A DNA stretch of 64,000 nt from Aralia elata. Lineage: Eukaryota > Streptophyta > Magnoliopsida > Apiales > Araliaceae. The position numbers and the translations under genes are program-made. Below the pieces are notes generated by a model. The model was given only the letters and a program-made list of their open reading frames with translations, did not search any database and had not been told where the DNA came from. The stretch lies in contig CM068385.1 in the NCBI GenBank assembly GCA_034770075.1, forward strand, positions 49,064,721 to 49,128,720, given 5' to 3'. This document shows positions 22,802 through 34,080 of the stretch, piece after piece (the first letter of the stretch is position 1; each line of letters starts with the position of its first letter).

Positions 22802-25664
22802 TGTGATGCCCCCAAATCCGGGTTACCTCAAACCACACAGATTTGGTGCTCATTATCCATACACAATCACTAACTACCCATAAACAAAAGGTTTTAAGTA
22901 AAGCAAACTGAATAATAAACAAAAAAATATCTCCCATAAAAGGGTTACATAGCTTTTCAAAATAAGTCCCAGGTTCTCAAACCTTTATTACATCTCTTAG
23001 AACGCGAAAATATAAATAAATAGCTAATAAGTCTTAGTTACACAACCACATAAGTAAAAATAAACAAGTCTTCTTATAATAGCAAAAGATCGTCACTTGT
23101 TCATTTTTCCTTTTCCTTTGCTAGTAGACGGCTCATCTGTCTTCTCAGCTTTAGCTGCAAGGGTTTAGTATGCAAGGGTGAGCAAAACAAATGCCCACCA
23201 AGATAACAATGAACTTTTCAACAAATAACTTATCTGTATGGTGTAATTTCATGTTGATAATAATCAAGAATGGAAACATCTGAAAGCTCAATAGAACAAA
23301 ATAGAACATTAAGATATACTGAGGGTCGCAAGACCATGAACCATGCCCTAGGTTAACAGATAAGTTTGTTGTAACCTTTAACAGTTTAATAAACTATAAC
23401 TGGACTAACCATCTCGTACTCAGGGTGATCAGCCCGTTGTACAATGTATTGTACACAACCATTCAACGCTTTCGCGTAAGTATTCCCCTATACTAGGGTT
23501 GTTCTTTCTCAGTTTTTGTCATCCAAGAACTCAGTTAAACAAAATAGAATTTAAACAACTTAGATTATGATCAAAGATCAACAACAGTGATATGCAATGA
23601 TATAGATTTTGTATATCCAAGATATTAGAATAATGACTTTAATTAACTTGAGCTTTGAATAACAAGAATCCAAAAGTCAGAAGTTTAAGACATGCAATGA
23701 TAACTTGCTAAATGAGAAAGTAGGATTTAGAAGCTTGCATAAACTGAAATCGAGATAAGATAAAGAAGCTTGCGTTAAGTAAATTTAAGATTGGAAACAT
23801 GTTTAGTGTGAAAGAGTTGAGAATAAGAAACTTGCCTCGTGCGTAGCTTTCCTAATTACAAACCACGTATAATAAACAACCTACATATTTCGTTTGTATA
23901 GCAACAAAAATGATTAGTTAGAATATTCACGTACATTAACACCCCAATCCTCATCTCAATTTCCAATTAACTACTGATTATCAATTCTATTTCAGAAGCT
24001 ACAAGCTTAACTACAACGATATTACACTTTAAGAATCTCCACAACTTATCTTTAAGCTAAGGTAAATTAACTTATATTTAATCATCATCAATTATCCACT
24101 TAGAATCCATCTTAACATCTTGGTATTCATTTATTATATTAATTTAAGTTTTAATCTTGCATAGAGTGACATATCGTAACTACCAAGAAAAGAAAAAAAA
24201 CAAAAATAACTTTTTCAGCAATGAGCTTGCCGGGGCGAGAATTTTCTTTACAATTTTCTCGCCGGGGCGAGAATTTTTTTTACAATTTTCTCGTCGGGGC
24301 GAGCTCCCACCGAGGCGAGAAAATGCAGTTCATTTATCTCGCCGGGGCGAGGAACTCGACTGCCATCTCCCACAATTCGCGAACCAGCGAAACCCAGACC
24401 AAAATTTCTAAATTCTATCATCCAACTCACAATTTAAACACACCCAGACATCAAACATGTTGTAAAACAGCTACCCAACATGTTTCTAACAATTCTAACT
24501 ATTATAAAACACATAATCAACCAATTAAAATCCAAAAATTCACTGATAAAACAAAATATTCATATTTTGGCCTATTTGATAAAATTAAACACTGTGAATT
24601 CATCTCTAAACCATTTTAATCCATTCCACTTGCATTCTTTTTGTTTCTCATCATATTAACACAATCAAAAGTCAATTTACCGATTAATATCCGAATTTAA
24701 CATCAAATTTTATACATTTAAGCCATACATGAAAGTGAAACTCTGTAAAAACTAAAAACTCTATTTTAAAGCATGTTTTCATGGATTGATACCTACAAAT
24801 TGGTTTATAACATCATATAATCACTATTACATGCTTACAATCAATTACAACCAAGTAATTCATATATTTAGCAAATAAATTCACATACAGGAAGGTAACA
24901 ATCATATACAGTGAAAAACTTTCTAACAAAATTTTAAAAGGGATTATACCTTCAAGCTAAACAAATATGACTCCTTACCTTTAGCAATTCTCTTCCTTCT
25001 CCTTCTCAATTCAAAGAATCCTTAAACTCTCAACTTTCTCTAAACTCTCAAAGCTCTGATCTTTCTTTCTTAAACTTAAAACAACTGATAAACCATTTTT
25101 TAACGTAACTAAGTTTTTTAATTCATCAGTTAAAAGAAACAAAGGGTTAGACTTTGTTTGGCAAACCCAAAATAAGAAAAATAGAATTCCAAAGGCCATA
25201 AGGCCTTGTTTGGTTGCACCAAAACAAAATAATCCATTTTTTTTACCAACCAAGGGTCACAAGGCCTTGTTTGGTTTAGCTAAATAAAACTCTTTTTTCA
25301 TTTATTTTTAATAACTCATTATACTATATAGTTTAATTGTCACGCTTTCAATTTAATTAAACTTATTATTAAATAAATCCAATTAAACCTTACTAATTTA
25401 ATTATAACTTTTATTTGATCAATATCACTATACCAAATAAATTATTTAATTCAAATAAATTCTCTACTCAAATAAATCATTTAATCATCTAATTTAATTA
25501 TTAAATTAAATTAGAATAAACACATCAAATCACATACAAATACTTTTAACACAATTATACTTAACATGAATTGTTCCATAATAACCTTATCATTTATTTA
25601 TTTTACTCAATAAATAAATTAACAATAAAATATTTATTTATTCACAAAAATTTCATTCGTTACA
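22802..25664 (-). repeat. 5' LTR of Tekay-like element 1
   Basis: 2863 bp. On the minus strand it begins TGTAACGAATG at 25664 and ends GGGGGCATCACA at 22802, beside the PBS. It contains five CTCGCCGGGGCGAG palindromes (24225-24351) and a repeated AAGGCCTTGTTTGGTT motif near 25200 and 25260. No gene; the frames at 24157-24619 are formed by the palindromes. Confidence 0.85.
24225..24351 (-). repeat. Cluster of five CTCGCCGGGGCGAG palindromes inside the Tekay-like LTR
   Basis: Units lie at 24225-24239 (degenerate left arm), 24258-24271, 24290-24303, 24308-24319 (half unit) and 24338-24351. Spacers such as AATTTTCTTTACAATTTT are also repeated. Each unit can form a 5-bp GC stem with a GGG-rich loop. 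Confidence 0.85.
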
Positions 25665-25678
25665 ATATTATCCTACTT

Positions 25679-26158
25679 CTATCCTACACTTGCCCTCTTT
25701 ATCGGACAAACTTTTATCAGATGTTCAGATGATCCACACTTATAACATCCTCCTTCCTTTGGATTGGGGCAATGAGAAGAGATATGCCCCTCTTGTCCAT
25801 AATTGTAACATATCTTCTGCCCTTTCCGGCATACGCCTTGATGCATCTTCCCACAGTTCGTACATTCTCTTATCTTTTTAAAATTTCCTTGGTTATTTCT
25901 AGAATTTCCTGAATTATTATCGCTCAACTTCCTTTTCCCCTTCTTACTTGAAGATTTCTGCGATATACTGCGTTCAGCTTCCATTTTATCAACTTGAACC
26001 TTCAACTTATTTCGCTCCTCTATTATTTCAATTAATGCCTTATGTAAGTGACTGTTTAACAATCTTTTCACTTTCCACTTTTCCTCCAGGGAAAACACCT
26101 TATTCTTCAGGTTCTGCAGTTCTTCTAACATTGACCCAACCACTGTTGTTGCTGCCAT
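25679..26158 (-). pseudogene. Gag zinc-knuckle fragment fused to a coiled coil (Tekay-like element 2)
   Basis: The open frame starts MAATTVVGSMLEELQNLK, with a probable coiled coil to about residue 75 (NKLKVQVDKMEAERS), then a basic Ser/Asn-rich linker and three Cys units: CTNCGKMHQGVC, CYNYGQEGHISSHC and CYKCGSSEHLIKVC. In the middle unit the second Cys is Tyr, a loss of a zinc ligand that fits one G-to-A change. The usual gag domain ahead of the knuckles is absent, so the upstream coiled-coil ORF and the gag C-terminus appear joined by a deletion. Protease and pol would follow but are displaced by the element-1 insertion. Confidence 0.7.
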
Positions 26159-26187
26159 TACGACTTCTTCTTCTTCTACTTCTTTTT

Positions 26188-26430
26188 CTAGGCTTCTAGT
26201 TTTACCTGAGCCTCCTTGGGATCTTCCTCTATTTCTTCATTCAGTTTTATTTCTGGATATTCATCATGATCACTGCCCAGATCTACCCTTAGTTCATCTC
26301 TTAAAGCTCTCTCAAGGTCACTCTCAATGTGAGCTTCTACTTTCGCTATTGGCTTAAGTATCAACTCGAATGGAACAATCTGTTCCTCGCTTGCGACATG
26401 AAAGCTGTTTACTTCCTCTTCATCTGACAT
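26188..26430 (-). CDS. Acidic ORF after the primer-binding site of Tekay-like element 2
   Basis: An 80-residue frame, MSDEEEVNSFHVASEEQ to a Lys/Glu-rich end, in the same place as the coiled-coil ORF of element 1 (both start MS-acidic and carry a Val/Pro/Leu-rich segment). The following coiled-coil frame (25679-26158) is probably its continuation after a stop. Function unknown. It may be a remnant rather than a working gene. Confidence 0.45.
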   Translation of the reverse strand: MSDEEEVNSFHVASEEQIVPFELILKPIAKVEAHIESDLERALRDELRVDLGSDHDEYPEIKLNEEIEEDPKEAQVKLEA

Positions 26431-26625
26431 CTACACGCAAATTATCTTGATTAGTACATAATCCACATTATATACACATAGCAAATAATAGTTTTATTTA
26501 AGTTACTTTTATTTTATTTTTTATGATGAATTTCCTCAATTCATCTCCTTTAAACTCTATTTGAGTTATTTATTTTCTGACCCTTCTATCTAGCCTAAGG
26601 TTATAGCCTAAGGTTTCTAACCTAC

Positions 26626-26638
26626 AGCTCTGATACTA
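26626..26638 (-). promoter_or_regulatory. Degenerate tRNA-iMet primer-binding site (Tekay-like element 2)
   Basis: TAGTATCAGAGCT on the minus strand, two changes from the element-1 site, beside the LTR end GGGGGCGTCACA. Confidence 0.75.
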
Positions 26639-27540
26639 ACCTGTGACGCCCCCAAATTCGGGTACTTGAAACCCGTATTTAGTGCAACACGATACTATTT
26701 ATCCAACCTGTTATTACTGATATTCAAATCAAAATAAGCCATTACATCAAGTTTAAACTAGTCTAACCCAAGTTCACAGACCTTTAAGTACTTCATAATT
26801 ACATGATAGATAATGTATTATTACATTACAAAATTATAACTATTACAAACAACGCTTTCCAACTACTCATTTAGCTTCCCTTTGCCTTGGTCCTTACCAG
26901 ACCCTTCTGTATGATCCTGCCTAGCTGAAAACATTTAATTTCAAAGCAAGAATGAGCATTCAATTGCTCAGTAAGTAATAACAGATAATAAAACAATATA
27001 TATCAGAATTAAATATTTTCATTGAAGAATACTTCTACAACGAAACAACAGTTGTGAAGTCATTAAATCAATTCTGAATACAAAACTTTTCGTTTATTAT
27101 ATTTGAAATGGCATACTGACTAATCATGTTGAGCGGTCACAAGACCAAGAACTTTGTTTTTCATACTTTTGAAAAGGTCTAACAGTAATTGTAATATTCC
27201 GAACCCTAATAAGATTTGTATATGTAAATTATGTGTTTAATAAATGAAATTTTATGATATGACTTTGTATTATGTGATTGTGTATTTTATTAAACAATTA
27301 GGTCAAATAAAAAAAAAAATTCGCCAAGTAGCTGTGTCGTGCTTAATCGGACAAAATGATTTGTCGTGCTTCCGGCAAATTCACCGAGAAGCGTTTCGGT
27401 AAATTATTTTTGTAAGCTGCTGTGTCGTACTTCGAATTGACAAAGTGCTTTGTCGTGCTTCAACATTAATATAATATTATATTAAATGATAAAATTCTAA
27501 AATAAGTTAAATAGGGTTTAAAATGTTAAACTAAAATAGA

Positions 27541-27785
27541 AACCCTAATTTGAAAACCCTAATTGGTGATAATTGTTCGAATTGATCAATTAAAACCCTA
27601 AGTATTGTACAATAATCTTAATTAATATAATTAAGATTTAAATAATGAATTATAATATTAATTATGAATTATTAAGATTAAATTAAACCCTAAACGAAAG
27701 ATTGAAACCCTAATTGTAGGATTAAAAACCCTAAACCCTAATTAGAAACCCTAAAACCCTAATTTGGTTCAATAACCCTAAATTA
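27541..27785 (+). repeat. Cluster of about ten telobox-like AACCCTAA motifs in the solo LTR
   Basis: AAACCCTAA or close variants occur about ten times in 245 bp, twice as adjacent pairs, with four more down to 28230. They are scattered and not a pure telomere array. Confidence 0.7.
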
Positions 27786-28568
27786 TGAAATGTAAAACCT
27801 TAATTATGTTATATAATCATAATTAGGGTATTACTAAACTTAAATTAACATTATAAACCTAATTAACAAAAATCTAGATTAATTAGTAAGAAAATAAAGG
27901 AAAAATAAAACCCTAGCCAATGGAAATCAAGCTAGGAGTGTGCAAGCTTGTGCTTGGCACACTCCAGCACAAGTAGGTGAATCATACCAGCTTGCAAGCA
28001 GCACAAGTTCATGGATCAGATATTTATGGCGGCAAGAATGTGAGAAATGACCTAAAAACCCTAATTTGGAAGTTGATATAAATAGAACATCAAGCTGGTC
28101 ATTTAACCTACGAAATTACAAACCCTAAACACTTATATTATCAGCCATAACAAGCCTCTGCAATCACAACATCAGTAGCTAAGATCAGAAGTCAAAATTT
28201 GAAGAAAAAGGTGCATAAACCCTAATTTATTGCTAGATCTTCAAGTTTGAATTTGATGTTATGTTTTAGTGTTTAGGAATACTTGTTAGTATGTTATTTA
28301 GTGATCTGGGCGGTCAAAACATGTTTACATAACATCTAGGTATGAAAATCAAGCCAAAATAGCAAACTGTTCTTGGCAGTCAAGAACAGTCTGACAAGCT
28401 ACTTTGTCAGAGCTTTTGATCGGCTTAAAATGTTTGTTTGATGTGTTTTAAAGTTTGAATCAGTACTATGCCATGTTAGCTTTAAGGCCCGACTTGTAGC
28501 ATGGTTAAATTATCTCTAGGATGAAAGTTATTGATGGTCAAAACCCATTGACCAACCCTGATAGACTG

Positions 28569-29099
28569 TTTCTGGGTAACCCAGAAACATGAAGAACATT
28601 CTGACAGAGTCTGACAAGACTTTTGATCAACCCAGATTTGGCATAGATGATATTTAATATGTTGTTTCTTGATATAAACATGTTCTTTGGTATGTAAACT
28701 ACAATCTTGAATCATAAAAACACATTTAGCAAACACAGAATCAAAGCTATAAGTGGTCAAACCACGTTGACCGTTATGACTGGATGAGTTTCTGGGTTAC
28801 CCAGAAACTCAAGAACAGTCATGAACGGGGTAGTTAGTTTGACCATAAATTGCTAGCATGTTATGATATATTTTAAGATGGAATTTGTTATGTCGTTGTA
28901 CACTGCCATGTTGGCTATAACAACAAACAAAAATCAAACACAAACATCAAACGAGCTGAGATTAATTTGAGATCAAAGTAGCCTGACCAGCGTTGACCAG
29001 CTGTTCTTCATGAAGAACACCTTTAGCGACGAAATGCATGTGAAAACCCAGAAAACCTATAAATACATGCAGACCGTCGCTAAAGCCCTTTAGCGACGG
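28569..29099 (+). repeat. Series of strong palindromes in the solo LTR
   Basis: TTTCTGGGTAACCCAGAAA lies at 28569-28587; a longer version with GAG/CTC ends at 28786-28810; a perfect TGTTCTTCATGAAGAACA at 29002-29019; and arms CCGTCGCTAAAG / CTTTAGCGACGG at 29074-29099. Runs of GAACA and CTGACA recur between them. Confidence 0.75.
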
Positions 29100-32000
29100 A
29101 TATTAAATAAAATTAAATAAAAAATTAATTAAATAAATTATAAAATAATAAATAAATAATAAATAATTATTAATAATTAATAAATAAATCCGAAAATTCA
29201 TTTTTAAATTATAAAAAATTTATTTTTAATATTTTTCTATATTCTGAAATACTATTTAATTTAATTAAATAATAATTAATAATTATGATAAATCATTTAA
29301 TAATTGTTTTAATTATTTAAAAATGGTATTAAATTATTAAATAATTATATTAATTATTTAAAAATGATATTAAGGTAAATAAAATTATTATATATAATAA
29401 TTAAATAAAATATTAAATATTTAATAATTATTAATGATAAATAAATCATTTAAATAATATATTAAGTATTTAAAAATTATTTTAAATGATAATTAAATCA
29501 TTTAAATATCAAATTAAGTTTTGAAAATTTTTATAAATAATAAATAAATTATTTTAATGATAAAATAAAATCTAGAGATATTATTAATGATAAAATAAAT
29601 CATTTAAATAATATTATATCTTTCTAAAAATATTATAAATGATAAATAAATCATTTAAATAATATTTTAAATATCTAAAAATATTCTAAATGATAAATAA
29701 ATTATTTAAATAACATATTAAATGTTTTAAAATTATTCTAAATGATAATTAAATCATTTAAAAATATTCTTAAGCTTGTAAAATTATTTAAAAATACTTC
29801 CAAGCTTCTAAAAATTATTTAAAAATAATACCAAGCTTCTAAAAATGTTAGAAGTAATAATTAAATTATTTAGACTAATAATTAGACTTCCAAATGAAGT
29901 TTTATCGAACAATCTATGTGTTTAGCCATTAAGGATGCGACCGAGATACCGAATCAACGTCGAACCTTAATGAAACTTGTTTAGATTAGCGTGATACATG
30001 TTTATATACGTGCTAACGCTTATTATTGGTATACGTAGACTACGTGCGTTGACCGATTGTACTAAAATTATAGTGAGCTACGCTAAGGCAAGTGTCCTAA
30101 CTTTTTCTCAATTTATATTAAGCAATTCATTTATGTCTTGCTATCGATTATTGTGAAGTTATTGCTACTTGTTCAGCATAACTTAAGAAATGAAATCATT
30201 TATTGATTGTTTGAGCTTAAAATTGTTGAGTCAAACCAAATTGTTTTGGTACGACATCTATACTGAGTAATAGGGACACCGTAGATGGAAGGTGGTCCGA
30301 CAAACCTTCAGATAAGGTTTAAATTGGCAATTCAATGAATTGACCAATATTGGCAATTAACTTAAATTGACCAAAAATGTGGTAGGATGATATGCATACT
30401 CCTAGGATATTGGTGAGGCTGATCACCTACCAGATATCCGAACTCAAAGAGGTTCTAAGTCATTGAAGACTGACAGGACAATTTGAAATATATGGTTCCG
30501 GTACAGAACCCTCAGTATCAATTATACATCATTGACATCTTTCAAATCAAACACATGGTGTTTACATTTTTATATGAACTTGCTGAGCATTTGTAGCTCA
30601 TTCTTGCGCATATCTTCTTTTGCAGCTGTAAGTGATATCCCTGGCACGTCCGGGACTGATAAGGGGAAAAGCCATGCTTATTAAGTTTTATTTCTGTTGT
30701 TGTATACTTTAAGTCTTTCGAAGACTTGTTGTGTAATAACTTAGTATAACGAATGTTGTAACCGAACAAAATATGATGTAATATATTATGATCCTTTATG
30801 TTATAGAATGCGTTATACTCTGATCTTTAAATTTTTAGAATAGTTGTACTAAGTTAAATACAGTGTCTATATGAACTATACATCTGAATGAGGGTATCTA
30901 AATGATGTTGAGAGTCCTATATGGACAATCTTATCATTAATACTGTGAATGTCAGATAGATAGGGAATATTGATATGAAAGAGATATTCATAAGATATGA
31001 ATCTATGTATCTAAGTGAGGGTATCCAAACACAGACAACGTTCTGGCCGGAACTAGTACCTGTTATGGGATACTGTGAACCTTGGATAACTAGAAGTCAC
31101 ATTTTATTGAATATTTATAGTTGTATAGTTCCACGTGAGCACCAGATCTGCTACAGGGGAGCGTAGAGATTTGGGGGCGTCACAGTAATTCAACTATAAA
31201 CCGTCTTAGCTTACGGGCACGGTGGGTGATCGCCCTTTATGCCCTGCGTTGATCAACACTTCTTGTGTTATTCTCACTGCCTTTCGGCACAATTAAAAGT
31301 TTTTCCAAATAAGGGATGTTCGTCTCAGACTTGAATTCCATACCAAAACAATTCGGTTGGAACGCTCTATCTAATCTCAATAATATTTCAAGACTTGCAA
31401 TGGATAATGAAGAATTATTTTACTCTAGTCTAACCGAAACAATAGCATAGACTAGGACTGAAAGATATTTCTTATATCAAAGCTTATCAATAAATACATC
31501 GAATATAATTAGGAAACTTGAAATGAATTAGAATACTTGCATTCAATGTATAAATCGAATGAAGTTAAAGAATTTACAACGAGTTAGGATACTTGCGAAA
31601 TCAAAGCTCCTCTTGCATATTATAAAAGTAATGCATAAGATTGAGATACTTGTCTTGCTCGATGATTATAGTTATAGTTTTTCTTAACTTCTCTTCACAA
31701 ATCCTACATAATTGCGATCACATATACACACACATTAGCTATACATTTATGTCACATAACATGTATAGCTATATATTAAACAATCACATAATCCAAATTC
31801 GTTGTTTTTCATTAACTAATCACCTTTGTTTTTCTTTTGAAAATCTTTTGTATTTGTTTAGAATATTTAAGACTTTTGTTTGCTCTAATTATTTTATGAT
31901 CAAAAAGCTTTGACATGGCTTTAGAATATCAAGACATTATGTCTTTGATTTTTAAACTATCTATGATCCATTTCGCGAACATTCTATATCTTTATTTGTA

Positions 32001-34044
32001 AACTTAAAAGTTATATAACATATTCGCGATTTATTTCGCGTATGCATAACTCATCTTCCAATTAGAATCTTTTTGAAACTTTTATTTGACATAATATTTC
32101 AAAATGGCTTTTGAAATCTATTATGTTTTTAATTTATAAACCATTTATAACCCATTACATTGATATCTTGTACCTTTATATGTAAACTTGAGTTTACATA
32201 GTGTATTCATAGTTTCTTTTGCGTATTGAACGAATTTATAATTTATATAGATACTATACAATTCCATACATTCATATTAATTCATTACATGGACGTTTCA
32301 TTCCTTTATACGTAAATTTGAGGTTACATAGCGCATTCGTAATTTATTTTACGTATTGAGCATATTTATAATTATAATTTATATAGATAAACTATATCTA
32401 CTATATATTTTATACGTTAGTATTAGTCTATTTCTATTTCATTTCCATGAGCTAAATTGGCAAAATCCACAATAACGCATCACCAAAAATTTAAACAGTC
32501 CACAACTAGGCATGGCCTAGCTGCTACTGTGCGTACTGCTACTTCTGTACGTACTGCTGCTACGCGCTGCCAGGCTTGGCCTGGCCAGCCTAGTGACGCA
32601 GCCACGCAGCCCACTTTCCTATTTTCTACTTCCCAATCCGTTAATTCGATTTTAAAGAATTTTAAATATGTTATACATGGCATACCAGACTATTTTAAAA
32701 AATACTAGTCACCCATTTCAGGTCCGATAATCAGTCCGAATAGCGCGTCAAAAAATAGGCGCGCACACTAATTTTTAAGTTTTTATTTTTCGTTTAAAAC
32801 GCGTTTCGTCATGGTTTAATTCCACGAGGCTATTAAATTAGTTCTAGTTAGGATATACGAACTTAACTTGAGTCTCGGCTTCGCGAAATTTTGGGTTTTT
32901 AGCCAAAATGGCTCTTTTAGGCCATTACACGAACATATCGCTCGCGGTATTTTTATGGACTGATTTCTAAGGGTTTGGTTTACGTTTTAATCCCATTTTC
33001 GCCACCCTTATAGTTTCGCACAACAACAACTAGTCTCCGTGGCTATACCTCAGTCCACAACAACCAATTTGCATCATAAAACATATATAACTCACTAATT
33101 AACAAACTAATTAATAAACTAGTTTTTTAAAATTCCATTTCTTATGATTCTAACATAATCAATATGCAACATCCCAATTTCCATTGCTTATACAATATAA
33201 ATATATTCAATACCCAGTCAAAATCGATTTACCAATTAAATTTGTTCATTATTCTCATTTTTAAACTATCTAACTTTCATATGCTAACTAACTTTCATAT
33301 ACAAAATCATAACGTAAATAATTTATTTTACCTTATGCTTGCTTGATTATAGCTTTTAATTCTCCTTCTTTAGCGTCGTTCCTTGTTCTAACCAAATTAA
33401 ATGGAATTAAATTGAGAGGGGAGGGGGTCGATTGGACTTGGCTGGACAGGGAGTTGGGCTCGGCAGGGAACTTAGCAGGGGAGAAGGTGTCGGGTAGGGG
33501 AGAGGAGAGAGCAAGAGAATTTGATGTATGCTTAACCTTCCTTAGCTTGCTTAGTGTCCCATGATGATTTAATAAATTAACAGTTCTTGCTTATCATTTG
33601 ATTACTCAGCCTTATATATTACACCTCTTGCTTAGTTTTTTAATACTCAGCACGCTTACATTACATACATTCACTTATAATTACATACTTACTTATATTA
33701 TATTCCATACTTACACCACATACATATATATGTATATTCATAACACATATATTACATATATATTATTAATACATATTCCAATTAATGTATTAAATTAATT
33801 AATTCTTCCAATAAAAATGAAATTAATACATTAAATAAAATAACATATTTAATGTAACGAACCAAATATATTAAAATAATTAATATTAAATTAATCATTT
33901 TAATTCACTTACTTAACGTAAACGGATCAATTAAAATAATTAATATTTAATTAATTATTTTAATCTACTTATTCAATATATACAACAATTTTGAATAATT
34001 AAATTAATCATTTCATTCCTTCCGTAAATTGTTTTCAAACAATT

Positions 34045-34080
<36 letters not shown>

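Larger units (their letters stand above)
17024..25664 (-). mobile_element. Tekay-like chromovirus (Ty3/gypsy), 3' part displaced by the Athila-like insertion
   Basis: From right to left: 5' LTR (22802-25664), PBS, a coiled-coil ORF, gag-protease, RT-RNase H-integrase, then the start of a chromodomain where LTR A interrupts it. The 3' LTR must lie left of the window. The right end CATTCGTTACA (TGTAACGAATG on the minus strand) abuts the gag of another Tekay-like element, so this copy inserted into it; the probable TSD is ATATT at 25665. Many frameshifts and stops mean it cannot move by itself. The lineage (Tekay/Del) is inferred from the gag N-terminus, the triple Cys-knuckle region and the pol sequence. 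Confidence 0.85.
27190..31184 (+). repeat. 4-kb solo LTR of another gypsy element
   Basis: It starts TGTAATATTCC and ends GGGGGCGTCACA, flanked by the exact 5-bp TSD GTAAT (27185-27189 and 31185-31189). It lies opposite in orientation to the LTR it interrupts. No PBS, purine tract or internal genes remain, so it is a solo LTR. A TATA-like GATATAAATAGA near 28076 is a candidate promoter. It holds telomere-like CCCTAA motifs (27541-27785), repeated GTCGTGCTT motifs (27334-27460), strong palindromes (28569-29099) and a very AT-rich stretch with tandem ATTTAAATAAT-type repeats (29100-29870). The frame 30542-30769 (minus) shows no gene features. Confidence 0.85.

Noticed and set aside
24225..24351. 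Evenly spaced palindromic repeats resemble a CRISPR array
   Set aside because: Plant nuclear context, unequal spacers that are themselves repeated, no cas genes, and an LTR location.
24157..24619. Overlapping frames on the plus strand (REFSLQFSRRGE repeats)
   Set aside because: Made by the palindrome units in the LTR; no start context or family.
27541..27785. Interstitial telomere
   Set aside because: Motifs are scattered, degenerate and inside a solo LTR with exact TSD.
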